From positions 1 through 64,000 of the forward strand of contig JAZRLO010000007.1 of NCBI GenBank assembly GCA_045646845.1: a DNA stretch of 64,000 nucleotides, given 5' to 3'. Shown here piece after piece: positions 51,424 through 58,870 of this stretch. The notes under the pieces are model-generated. The model made no database searches and was not told where the DNA came from. It saw only the letters and a list, made by a program, of their open reading frames with translations. The DNA comes from HGM04593 sp045646845 (GTDB lineage: Bacteria > Bacteroidota > Bacteroidia > Bacteroidales > Bacteroidaceae). The position numbers were made by a program, and so were the translations under genes. Within the stretch, counting starts at the first letter, position 1. Each line of letters begins with the position of its first letter.

Positions 51424-53184
51424 TTAATGTACATGACCTGCATGAGGGTCGAGCGCGGCCGCGCCCTGTGAGAGTTTAAGAGCCACACCGCCCTTTGTCA
51501 CAATACGTTCGCCGGCCTTCACGCCGCTCTTGAGTTTCACGCTGTAGCCATCTGTCGCACCGACCTCTACACTGCGTTTTTCGAAAGAGACCGGGCTGTT
51601 CTGCACAAATACAAAGAAGTTGCCCATCTCCTCCACCAGAGCCGTACGCGGAACCACTATGCCCGGGTTCTTACCGTCGGCGGAATTTATGTACAGCGTC
51701 ACTATGCTTCCCGGAACGACCCCGTCAAGATACTTGACAGAGACGGTCACAGGCAACATATTGCAGCCGTTGGCAGAATTGCCTACGGCAAGCACACGCC
51801 CACCGGCGTTCTCTATATTCACCACATTACCCGACGGCAGTTCAATGTTCACGGACTCAATATTGGCGAGCTGTGCCGCATAACGTACCGGCAGTTCCGC
51901 CGAGATGTTCACCTGTCCGCTGCGCTGTATCTTGGCAAGCGGTGTACCCGGCTCCACATAGTCGCCGTTCGACACAAGGAGTTCCGCCACATATCCTTTG
52001 ATTGTAGAGCGCAAGGTGACCTTGCCGTTACCGAAATGACGCTTCATGCTGTTGAAACGCACCTCGGCCTGCCTGTATGCGGCTTCTGCCGCCTGATAGT
52101 CGCGCTCCGACACTATTTTGTCGGCAAAAAGGAGTTTTTTTCTTTCAAAATCGGCTTTGGCAACAATATAGTTGCTCTCTGCCTCGGCAAATTTCACAGC
52201 AGCATCGTTGTCAGTGACATCACCACCCTCGAGCCAGAAGAGCGTCTCCCCGTTCGCGACCTCTTTGCCGGCAACAAGATTCCCTGCGAACTGCACCTTA
52301 CCGCTTGTCGTGGCCACGACTGTAGTGAAGTCCGAAGGAACCGCATCGACCCTGGCGGCAACCTTTACGGCACCGGCAAAAGAGCCTTCTGCCGCAATTC
52401 CCGTCGCGAAATCTATCTTCCAACTCTGTTCCTTGCTGAAAGCCACGTCACCCGGCTTGCCCTCTGTAGCTACTCCGTGTCCGGCATGAGCATGATTGTG
52501 GGCGTGTCCCTCGCAAGAGTGCTCATGAGTATGAACATCGGCATGGTCATGGTCGCATACAGCATGTTCGTGCGAGTGCTCTGTCGCATGGCTGTGTTCA
52601 TCGGCATGGTCATGGTCGCATGTAGCATGATCGTGCGAGTGTTCTGCTGCATGACTGTGTTCATCGGCATGGTCATGATCGCATGCAGCATGGTCGTGCG
52701 AGTGCTCTGTCGCATGACTGTGTTCATCGGCCGAATGTTCGTGCGTATGGGCATCGTTATGATTGTGTTCCTCGCCGGCCTGATGCACCTCAATATCGAA
52801 GTGCGATGTTTCGCCGTCAAGTTCAAAAGCCAGCACGCCGGCACCGGCAACCTCCGGAACAAAGTCGAAATGGAAGATGCCTGCATGACCTGCATCGGCC
52901 TGCATTTCCTGCACATTTTCCCCGACTTTAAGCACAGCTTTAACATGCTTTGAAGATACGGGCTTGAAATTGTCCAGACCGGTAGCGTACAGAGTTATGC
53001 ACGATTTTTTCCCTACGGAAAGCCCCTCGTGCTGCATAAAGAACTCCACACCTTCGGTATATGCCGTGAAGCTGTGCTGATGTACATGCTCATGGGCCTC
53101 TTCGGCATTATGGTCGTGATTATGCTCCCTGCAACCGCAGATTGCAATAGTAGCGGCAACAGCCGCAAATAATATTTTTTTCAT
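51424..53184 (-). CDS. RND periplasmic adaptor lipoprotein with His-rich repeat domain
   Basis: A 586-residue membrane-fusion protein (CusB/CzcB type) with a lipoprotein signal (AAVAATIAICGC). The N-terminal extension has scattered His (HNHDHN, HEHVHQH). A domain with FDFVPEVAGAGVLAFELDG (about 40-130) follows, then a very His-rich stretch (about 145-235) built of three 21-residue units of the HADEHSHATEHSHDH type. The adaptor body (about 245-580) has the lipoyl-like, helical-hairpin and beta-barrel regions. The His block likely binds metal ions in the periplasm. The body is standard; the His block is much longer than in typical CusB. Confidence 0.92.
   Translation of the reverse strand: MKKILFAAVAATIAICGCREHNHDHNAEEAHEHVHQHSFTAYTEGVEFFMQHEGLSVGKKSCITLYATGLDNFKPVSSKHVKAVLKVGENVQEMQADAGHAGIFHFDFVPEVAGAGVLAFELDGETSHFDIEVHQAGEEHNHNDAHTHEHSADEHSHATEHSHDHAACDHDHADEHSHAAEHSHDHATCDHDHADEHSHATEHSHEHAVCDHDHADVHTHEHSCEGHAHNHAHAGHGVATEGKPGDVAFSKEQSWKIDFATGIAAEGSFAGAVKVAARVDAVPSDFTTVVATTSGKVQFAGNLVAGKEVANGETLFWLEGGDVTDNDAAVKFAEAESNYIVAKADFERKKLLFADKIVSERDYQAAEAAYRQAEVRFNSMKRHFGNGKVTLRSTIKGYVAELLVSNGDYVEPGTPLAKIQRSGQVNISAELPVRYAAQLANIESVNIELPSGNVVNIENAGGRVLAVGNSANGCNMLPVTVSVKYLDGVVPGSIVTLYINSADGKNPGIVVPRTALVEEMGNFFVFVQNSPVSFEKRSVEVGATDGYSVKLKSGVKAGERIVTKGGVALKLSQGAAALDPHAGHVH
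52541..52729. repeat. 63-bp tandem repeat coding for His-rich units
   Basis: Three near-identical tandem copies with a 63-bp period (units start at about 52541, 52604, 52667) inside the adaptor gene, each encoding 21 residues. The copies differ at a few positions, mostly silent or conservative, which suggests duplication and slow divergence. Unit number could vary by replication slippage. Confidence 0.85.
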
Positions 53185-53237
53185 AGTAAATTATCCTTGA
53201 TTGTTATACGAATCCCCTATTTGTTATCCCAAAAGAA

Positions 53238-53648
53238 TCATGCGGCAGGCGGAGCACGCAAGGTCTGTTGGAGCAGAGGGACGGACTGTAACCTGAATAT
53301 ACGCTCCTCACACAGAACCGGCATAGACACGGGCTGTACAGAGAGGAGGAAACGACCCGGCAACGACACCGGCAACAAGGGTTCAATTCCTCTCTTAATA
53401 ATATCGGATACAGAATCCTGACTTCTCAGGTAGAAATCGACATCACCGCAGCAGAGCAGTGCTCCGCCACCGTGTGAATCGCCGCCATCGTTGTCACAGC
53501 CGCCATGTCCACCGCACTCCTCTGTGCCGAAGGAGATGTCCTCACCGGCAGAGCCGCAGTGGTGATGGGGCATTGAACGCACCGCAACAAGCAGTACAAG
53601 TGCCGCAACAACTGCAATCAACGATATTCTACGGGAGTGATTCTTCAT
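53238..53648 (-). CDS. Small His/Cys-rich membrane-anchored protein
   Basis: A 136-residue protein with an N-terminal hydrophobic segment (about 8-24). A His/Cys/Gly-rich part (about 27-70) follows, with PHHHCG, ECGGHGGCDN and LLCCGDVD. The C-terminal half is more hydrophobic. It lies 53 nt upstream of the metal-efflux adaptor and is presumably periplasmic. The many His and Cys residues suggest metal binding. It resembles small proteins seen next to CusA-type pumps in Bacteroides (possibly the DUF6769 group), but I cannot confirm this. Confidence 0.7.
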   Translation of the reverse strand: MKNHSRRISLIAVVAALVLLVAVRSMPHHHCGSAGEDISFGTEECGGHGGCDNDGGDSHGGGALLCCGDVDFYLRSQDSVSDIIKRGIEPLLPVSLPGRFLLSVQPVSMPVLCEERIFRLQSVPLLQQTLRAPPAA

Positions 53649-53659
53649 TGGACAACGTC

Positions 53660-54592
53660 TTACTTTATACCTTTTCTGTAGTTTGCGGCCCAGGACTTGT
53701 CAACATAGTTCTCGAGAAGGGTACAGGTATGCGCACTGAAGTCGAGACCGCATGACATTGCGGCATTCCACTGCTCCACCGTCATCTGCGCCAGGCCGTC
53801 GCGTGTCACTCCTGCCTGCATGAGCCCGTACAGGACTCCGGCGTTGAAATTGTCGCCCGCACCTACAGTGCTCACCACATCGACCCGGGGAACGGCGAAC
53901 GATGCAGCATTGCCGGCAGTGAAGAGTTTCACGCCGCTGCCTCCGCTCGTGAATATAAAGTTCCTGCAATAGAACCTGATTTTCTGATTGTATATCTTGT
54001 CGGCATCGGTCATGTCATACAAATGCGTGAAATCGTCGGCCGAACCGCGCACAATGTCGGCAAGTTCAAGATTCTCGATAAGAGCCTCGGCAAGTTTTAT
54101 GCGCTCGGTGACATGGTTCTTCCTGAAGTTTATGTCATAGAAAAGCAACGCACCCCTCTCGTGCGCATACTCGAGGAAAGCCTTCGTCTTTGCGCGCAAC
54201 ACAGGGTTGAGTACGAAGTATGAACCGTAAAGGACCATATCACCGGGATTAATCTCGGGAAACTCGACCTCGAGACGGTTGTTCGGATAATCCTTGTAGA
54301 AAAGATAATCGGCATCGTTGTTCTCGTTAAGGAACGCGAGTGACAGAGGTGACTTGCCGCCCGAGAAACAGCACACCGACGAAGCGTCAACACCGCTGTC
54401 CTTCAAATGCGAAACAATCATCCGCCCCACGCGGTCATCGCCCACCTCGCTTATGAAGGAGGCCTCAATCCCCATTCTGCCCAGAGAAATTATGCTGTTA
54501 TAAACCGAACCGCCGGGCACGGCCTTCACAGGCTGGTCATTTTTGAACAGTATATCAAGGACTGTTTCGCCTATACCTATAATCTTTGCCAT
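53660..54592 (-). CDS. PfkB-family carbohydrate kinase
   Basis: A 310-residue sugar kinase of the ribokinase/PfkB family. The N-terminal IGIGETVLDILF, the central sugar-binding glycines (GGSVYNSIISLGRMG) and the C-terminal GAGDNFNAGVLYGLM motif with the catalytic Asp are intact. Fructokinase is a frequent annotation for this type, but the substrate cannot be fixed from motifs. It lies 7 nt after the LOG-family gene and 11 nt before the small His/Cys protein. Confidence 0.9.
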   Translation of the reverse strand: MAKIIGIGETVLDILFKNDQPVKAVPGGSVYNSIISLGRMGIEASFISEVGDDRVGRMIVSHLKDSGVDASSVCCFSGGKSPLSLAFLNENNDADYLFYKDYPNNRLEVEFPEINPGDMVLYGSYFVLNPVLRAKTKAFLEYAHERGALLFYDINFRKNHVTERIKLAEALIENLELADIVRGSADDFTHLYDMTDADKIYNQKIRFYCRNFIFTSGGSGVKLFTAGNAASFAVPRVDVVSTVGAGDNFNAGVLYGLMQAGVTRDGLAQMTVEQWNAAMSCGLDFSAHTCTLLENYVDKSWAANYRKGIK

Positions 54593-54599
54593 ATCTTTA

Positions 54600-55139
54600 T
54601 TACTGTTGTTTTATCAAATTCTCAAGTTCTTCTGTACTGTTAGCCACGGCCATGAGACGCTCAAGACCGCAACGCACGAAACCCTTGCCGTTCATGTCGT
54701 CGATAACCGAAAGCAGACCGTCCCAGAAACCGTTCACATTATACAGCACCACACGCTTTGTGTGGTAGCCTATGGTGGCGGCAGCCAGTACATGGAATAT
54801 CTCGTCAAGGGTACCTATTCCGCCGGGCAGTGCGACAAGCACATCGCTGCGCCCGAGCATAATATCCTTGCGCTCGCTCAAGTTACTGCAAGGCACCTTC
54901 TCGTCGAGCAGGGAACTTACCCTGCCGCGCTCTTCGAGTATATGCGGCACCACCCCCACCACACGTGCTCCGGCAGCCTTCGCGGCCTTTGCCGTAGCCT
55001 CCATGAGCCCGAAACGGGCACCGCCATACACAAGCGTTGCACCCATGCGTCCGAGCATGGTTCCCACCTCCGTTGCGGCAACACCGTACAGAGGGTCAAT
55101 CTCCTCCGATGCGGCACAAAAGACAGCGACGTTCCTCAT
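54600..55139 (-). CDS. LOG-family protein (putative cytokinin riboside 5'-monophosphate phosphoribohydrolase)
   Basis: A 179-residue Rossmann-like protein of the LOG family. The signature regions are VYGGARFGLMEATAKAA near residue 38 and ALPGGIGTLDEIFHVLAAATIGYH near residue 108. Characterised members cleave nucleoside 5'-monophosphates to the base and ribose 5-phosphate. The role in bacteria without plant contact is probably nucleotide salvage or housekeeping. It lies 12 nt after the ABC exporter gene. Confidence 0.9.
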   Translation of the reverse strand: MRNVAVFCAASEEIDPLYGVAATEVGTMLGRMGATLVYGGARFGLMEATAKAAKAAGARVVGVVPHILEERGRVSSLLDEKVPCSNLSERKDIMLGRSDVLVALPGGIGTLDEIFHVLAAATIGYHTKRVVLYNVNGFWDGLLSVIDDMNGKGFVRCGLERLMAVANSTEELENLIKQQ

Positions 55140-55151
55140 AACGGTATCAGA

Positions 55152-56981
55152 TTAGAGTGACTGCATGTCGTTCAGACGCTTATAAACGCCGTTCAACTTT
55201 ATGAGTTCATCGTGCTTTCCGCGCTCCACTATCTCGCCGTCCCGCAGAACGCAAATCTCGTCGGCATTCTTTATGGTAGAAAGACGGTGGGCAATCGCAA
55301 TTGTGGTACGTGTCTTCATGAGACGCTCGAGGGCCTCCTGCACAAGACGCTCGCTCTCTGTATCGAGAGCCGATGTAGCCTCATCGAGGATAAGTATCGG
55401 CGGATTCTTCAGAATGGCACGCGCTATGCTTATGCGCTGACGCTGACCGCCGGACAGACGGCAACCGCGGTCGCCCACATTGGTATTGTACCCCTCCTCG
55501 GTCTCCATTATAAAGTCGTGCGCATTCGCAATCTTTGCTGCCTCTATCACCTGTTCCATAGTGGCGTTCTCAACGCCGAAAGTTATATTGTTGTAGAAGG
55601 TGTCGTTGAAGAGTATCGCCTCCTGGTTCACATTGCCTATGAGAGAGCGCAGCGACCTGACAGTCATGTCCTTGATGTTCACGCCGTCAATTGTGATTCC
55701 ACCCTTCTCTACATCGTAATAACGCGGTATGAGATCGACCATTGTCGATTTTCCGCTTCCCGACTGACCCACGAGAGCCACGGTCTTTCCCTTCTCAATC
55801 TTCAGGTTGATATTCTTCAGCACATCGCGCTCGCCGTCATACGAGAACGAAAGGTCCTTGAACTCTATACCCTCCTTCATTTCTGGAATCTCAACACCCT
55901 TCTCACCGTCAACAATCGGGTTCTCTGCATTCAGTATGGCATCGATACGCTCCATTGAAGCCAAACCGCGCGGAATGTTGTACGAAGCCCTGGAGAGTTC
56001 CTTGAGCGGATTGATGATGCTGTAGAGGATTGTCAGATAATAGATGAAAGAGGGGGCGGAGATAGGCGAGTTCTCGCCGAGTATGAGCGTTCCGCCGAAC
56101 CACAGCACAATTACTATAACGCATGTACCCATGAACTCGCTCACCGGGTGTGCCGATGCCTGACGCATGGTAACCCTCATGGTAGCCTGACGCAGCTCGT
56201 TGCTGCACTTCATGAAACGGCCCGACATCTTCTTTTCGGCAAGGAACGCCTTTATGATGCGCAGACCGCCAAGAGTCTCCTCCATCTGCGACGTAGTCTC
56301 ACCCAGCTTCTGCTGAGCCACAAGCGACTTCGCCTTCAGTTTGCGCCCCACGGTTCCCATCACCCAGCCTATCACAGGCATCACACAGATGGTGAACAGG
56401 GTAAGTTCCCAGCTTACATAAAGGAGAGTCGAGAAGTATATTATTATGAATATCGGGTTCTTTATGAGCATGTCGAGCGAAGTCACGATAGAATTCTCCA
56501 CCTCACTCACGTCTCCTGTCATGCGGGCAATGATATCACCCTTGCGCTCATTGGAGAAGAAGCCTAAGGGCAGACTCACCACCTTGTCATAGAGCTTCGT
56601 GCGCATGTCCCTTACGATACCTGTGCGCAACGGTATTATTGCAGCCGATGACGCAAAGTAACTTGCGGTCTTCAGCAGGGTCATGAATATGAGGAAAAGA
56701 CCCAGAATAAGCAGCACCGTTGACTTGTCGTGCGAGTTTATGTAGTATGTGACATTGTTCATCAGCACCTCCTTGAAGTTGTCGGCAGTCATTGCACCCC
56801 ACTCAATGAATTCCACCGGCGCGTTCTCCGTTACCTCAAAGAGAATCTGCAATATCGGTATTATCACCATAAACGAAAAGACGTTCAGTATTGCCGACAG
56901 GAACGTGAACAGAAGTGACATTATCAGATACTTCTTGTACGGCGGAACAAAGCGTCTGAGCACCTTGAAGAACTCTTTCAT
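55152..56981 (-). CDS. ABC exporter, MsbA-like (fused permease and ATPase)
   Basis: A 609-residue half-transporter with six transmembrane segments (about 1-330) and a C-terminal ATPase (about 365-605). The ATPase has Walker A LVGQSGSGKSTMVDL, signature RLSGGQRQRISIARA, Walker B LILDEATSALD and the H-loop AHRLSTI. As a homodimer it probably flips lipids or exports a hydrophobic compound; similarity to MsbA is by layout only. It heads the long minus-strand operon that ends with the metal pump. An extra insertion lies between the first two membrane spans (about 60-110). Confidence 0.92.
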   Translation of the reverse strand: MKEFFKVLRRFVPPYKKYLIMSLLFTFLSAILNVFSFMVIIPILQILFEVTENAPVEFIEWGAMTADNFKEVLMNNVTYYINSHDKSTVLLILGLFLIFMTLLKTASYFASSAAIIPLRTGIVRDMRTKLYDKVVSLPLGFFSNERKGDIIARMTGDVSEVENSIVTSLDMLIKNPIFIIIYFSTLLYVSWELTLFTICVMPVIGWVMGTVGRKLKAKSLVAQQKLGETTSQMEETLGGLRIIKAFLAEKKMSGRFMKCSNELRQATMRVTMRQASAHPVSEFMGTCVIVIVLWFGGTLILGENSPISAPSFIYYLTILYSIINPLKELSRASYNIPRGLASMERIDAILNAENPIVDGEKGVEIPEMKEGIEFKDLSFSYDGERDVLKNINLKIEKGKTVALVGQSGSGKSTMVDLIPRYYDVEKGGITIDGVNIKDMTVRSLRSLIGNVNQEAILFNDTFYNNITFGVENATMEQVIEAAKIANAHDFIMETEEGYNTNVGDRGCRLSGGQRQRISIARAILKNPPILILDEATSALDTESERLVQEALERLMKTRTTIAIAHRLSTIKNADEICVLRDGEIVERGKHDELIKLNGVYKRLNDMQSL

Positions 56982-57026
56982 AGCAATTTTATTTTATAAT
57001 AGATTAATATTATATATTAAGTTGCG

Positions 57027-57034
57027 CAAAGTTA
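57027..57034 (-). promoter_or_regulatory. Promoter -7 box of the ABC-exporter operon
   Basis: On the minus strand TAACTTTG (57034-57027), about 46 nt upstream of the ATG at 56981. A GTTG at 57054-57051 is 16 nt upstream, a poor -33 box. Confidence 0.55.
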
Positions 57035-57170
57035 CGTATTTTTTTGCATACAACAGCACGCTTTACTGTTTTTTAGGGAACGGACTGAAGGCAAAGAATT
57101 AAAACAGCGGGACTGTTTATCTTAAAGAACTTATTCCAAAACATGAGCTATATAAAAAATATGGCCAAAA

Positions 57171-57202
57171 TTTATGTAGCTTGAACAAATTCAATATCTT
57201 TG
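57171..57202 (+). promoter_or_regulatory. Promoter of the structured leader / CotH gene
   Basis: TTTA (57171-57174), 20-nt spacer, TATCTTTG (57195-57202). The -7 box is an exact match and the -33 box one base off. Transcription should start near 57206, just where the predicted 5' hairpin of the leader begins. Confidence 0.65.
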
Positions 57203-57205
57203 CAT

Positions 57206-57422
57206 TGTCCTACGGGACATAATAATTTCAAAAGCGGTGCCTCAATTCTTGTAAAATCGCCAAATTAAAACATTGAATATACGAGGTACGGAGCAGTTCA
57301 CACTTGTGGGCTGCCTTTCCGTGCGTATATTCAGGTGTTTGGCGATACCTACAAGGATGCAGGGAGGGTAGCCTACTTTTTTATGGATACTCTCCGCAAA
57401 CTACCCAACGGAGAACCTTGTA
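57206..57422 (+). ncRNA. Candidate structured RNA or regulatory leader upstream of CotH gene
   Basis: Complementary segments suggest a compact RNA of about 215 nt. A 5' hairpin, TGTCC (57206-57210) with GGACA (57215-57219), is capped by a UACG loop. A nested rod has four paired parts: CTTGTA (57248-57253) with TACAAG (57350-57355); TCGCCAAA (57257-57264) with TTTGGCGA (57338-57345); TGAATATACG (57274-57283) with CGTATATTCA (57324-57333); ACGGAGCAG (57288-57296) with CTGC...TCCGT (57311-57322). A 3' domain has hairpin TCTCCG (57391-57396) with CGGAGA (57409-57414), whose loop CTACCC (57401-57406) matches upstream GGGTAG (57366-57371), a pseudoknot. TACAAGG (57350-57356) can instead pair with CCTTGTA (57416-57422). 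It may be a cis-regulator or a free-standing small RNA. I cannot name its family. Confidence 0.6.
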
Positions 57423-57435
57423 AAAAATTGCCACT

Positions 57436-58716
57436 ATGAGAAAAGCAACCTTCATGGTCATGTTTTTGACCATCACTCTTTTATTGTCAGGATGCTCTGG
57501 CGATGAAAAGTACCAAGAGCCGGCAGAAAAAAACAATTACACAAACACCGGATTGCCCGTAGTTTACATAAATACCCATTCAGGGGAAGAGGTCGCAAAC
57601 AAAGATGTTTATGAAGGTGCCACAATTGAGATTTGTGACGGGAACAGCAAGTATAACCTGAACTTGCAGAATATACAAATACACGGCAGAGGCAACTCCT
57701 CTTGGTACACGTTCATAAAGAAACGTTCATACACTATAAAATTAGACAGCAAACAAGGTATTCTGGGAATGCCCAAAGACAAAAAATGGTGCCTTATAGC
57801 CAACTACCGCGACAAGACAATGCTGAGGAACAGTGTCGCCTGGTGGCTTTCAGCGAAACTTGACATTCATAATTGGACACCGAGATACCGGTTTGTTGAA
57901 CTTGTACTCAATGGAACCCATCGTGGCACATATCAACTTGTCGAACAAGTAAAAATTGACGATTATAGGATAAATATAAATGAAATGTCCAAATACGATA
58001 CATCACCCGACAAGATTTCAGGTGGATATATCATAGAACTTGACAGAAGCACAAACGAAGATCAATGGGAGTGGATTATGCCAAACATGCATGGCGATGT
58101 CCACAAGCTAAGCATAAAGGAGCCCAAAATAGATGATGGCAATGAAAGCCAGTTCAAATATATTTATAGCTATTTGATGAATATCGACAGGCTTTTCGGC
58201 GAAAACAAGATAGCCGAAGTAATGGAAAATTACATTGACATGGAATCTTGGGCTGCCCAATGGCTTATATTTGAAATTTCGGGAACGCCAGAGCCTAATG
58301 GACCGAACAGTTGGTACACATACAAAGACATAAACAATGACAAGTGGTATTGCGGCCCAGCCTGGGACTTCGATTATAAGTCATTTATTCCAAGCACAAG
58401 CAACAAATGGATTAACAGAAATGTAATATACATGCCTGAAATGCTAAAATACGAGCCGTTCCGCGAAACACTAAAAGAGGTTTGGAGCAGAATCAAACCG
58501 ATGCTGCCGGAACTGATAGCCTTTATAGAACAAGAAGGCCGCCTTATCGAACTTTCCGAAAAACTTAATTGGGAAATCCACAACAAGAATCTTATTGAAG
58601 ACAACCGAACAGAAAACGGCGATGAATTTGTATCACCCCAAGTAGCAAGAATGATGATGATAGATTACCTGAAAGCAAAATGGGAATTCATCGACAATAA
58701 CCTGGGAAACATATGA
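57436..58716 (+). CDS. CotH-kinase-family lipoprotein
   Basis: A 426-residue lipoprotein (signal ending LLLSGC, lipid on C20). The CotH domain (about 70-400) shows IQIHGRGNSSW, KRSYTIKLD, W-C-L-I-A-N-YRDKTMLRN, GGYIIELD and the late CGPAWDFDYKS motif with the metal-binding DFD. CotH proteins are atypical kinases; the best known phosphorylates spore-coat proteins, and many Bacteroidetes homologues are surface lipoproteins of unknown target. The gene is visibly more A/T-rich than its neighbours, consistent with transfer. It is monocistronic behind a long structured leader and ends at a hairpin facing the kinase gene. Confidence 0.85.
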   Translation: MRKATFMVMFLTITLLLSGCSGDEKYQEPAEKNNYTNTGLPVVYINTHSGEEVANKDVYEGATIEICDGNSKYNLNLQNIQIHGRGNSSWYTFIKKRSYTIKLDSKQGILGMPKDKKWCLIANYRDKTMLRNSVAWWLSAKLDIHNWTPRYRFVELVLNGTHRGTYQLVEQVKIDDYRININEMSKYDTSPDKISGGYIIELDRSTNEDQWEWIMPNMHGDVHKLSIKEPKIDDGNESQFKYIYSYLMNIDRLFGENKIAEVMENYIDMESWAAQWLIFEISGTPEPNGPNSWYTYKDINNDKWYCGPAWDFDYKSFIPSTSNKWINRNVIYMPEMLKYEPFRETLKEVWSRIKPMLPELIAFIEQEGRLIELSEKLNWEIHNKNLIEDNRTENGDEFVSPQVARMMMIDYLKAKWEFIDNNLGNI

Positions 58717-58817
58717 TTATAACGAAGATGCCTTAAAGTGGTTCAGCATTAGTTCCATGTTGGCAATACGACACTGGTACATTACCGGTACATTACAGCA
58801 GCAAGTCTTTGACAAAT

Positions 58818-58853
58818 GTAAACTATTACAGTCCACGGACAGTAATAGTTTAC
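58818..58853 (+). terminator. Bidirectional hairpin between CotH and kinase genes
   Basis: GTAAACTATTAC (58818-58829) pairs with GTAATAGTTTAC (58842-58853). The inner GTCC/GGAC (58831-58834, 58837-58840) extends the stem past one A-A mismatch. It lies about 100 nt after the CotH stop and 18 nt from the convergent kinase stop. Confidence 0.7.
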
Positions 58854-58870
58854 TATATATGTTATTCGTT

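Noticed and set aside
52541..52729. Regular 63-bp repeats considered as a CRISPR array
   Set aside because: The units are contiguous without unique spacers, lie in frame in a coding sequence and no cas genes are near.
52036..52953. Plus-strand open frame with repeated Met/Val/Cys segments that look like transmembrane helices
   Set aside because: It is produced by reading the complementary strand of the His-rich repeat: His codons become Met/Val codons. No independent support.
57203..57435. Leader considered as tmRNA, RNase P RNA or SRP RNA
   Set aside because: None of the hallmark conserved segments of those RNAs is present.
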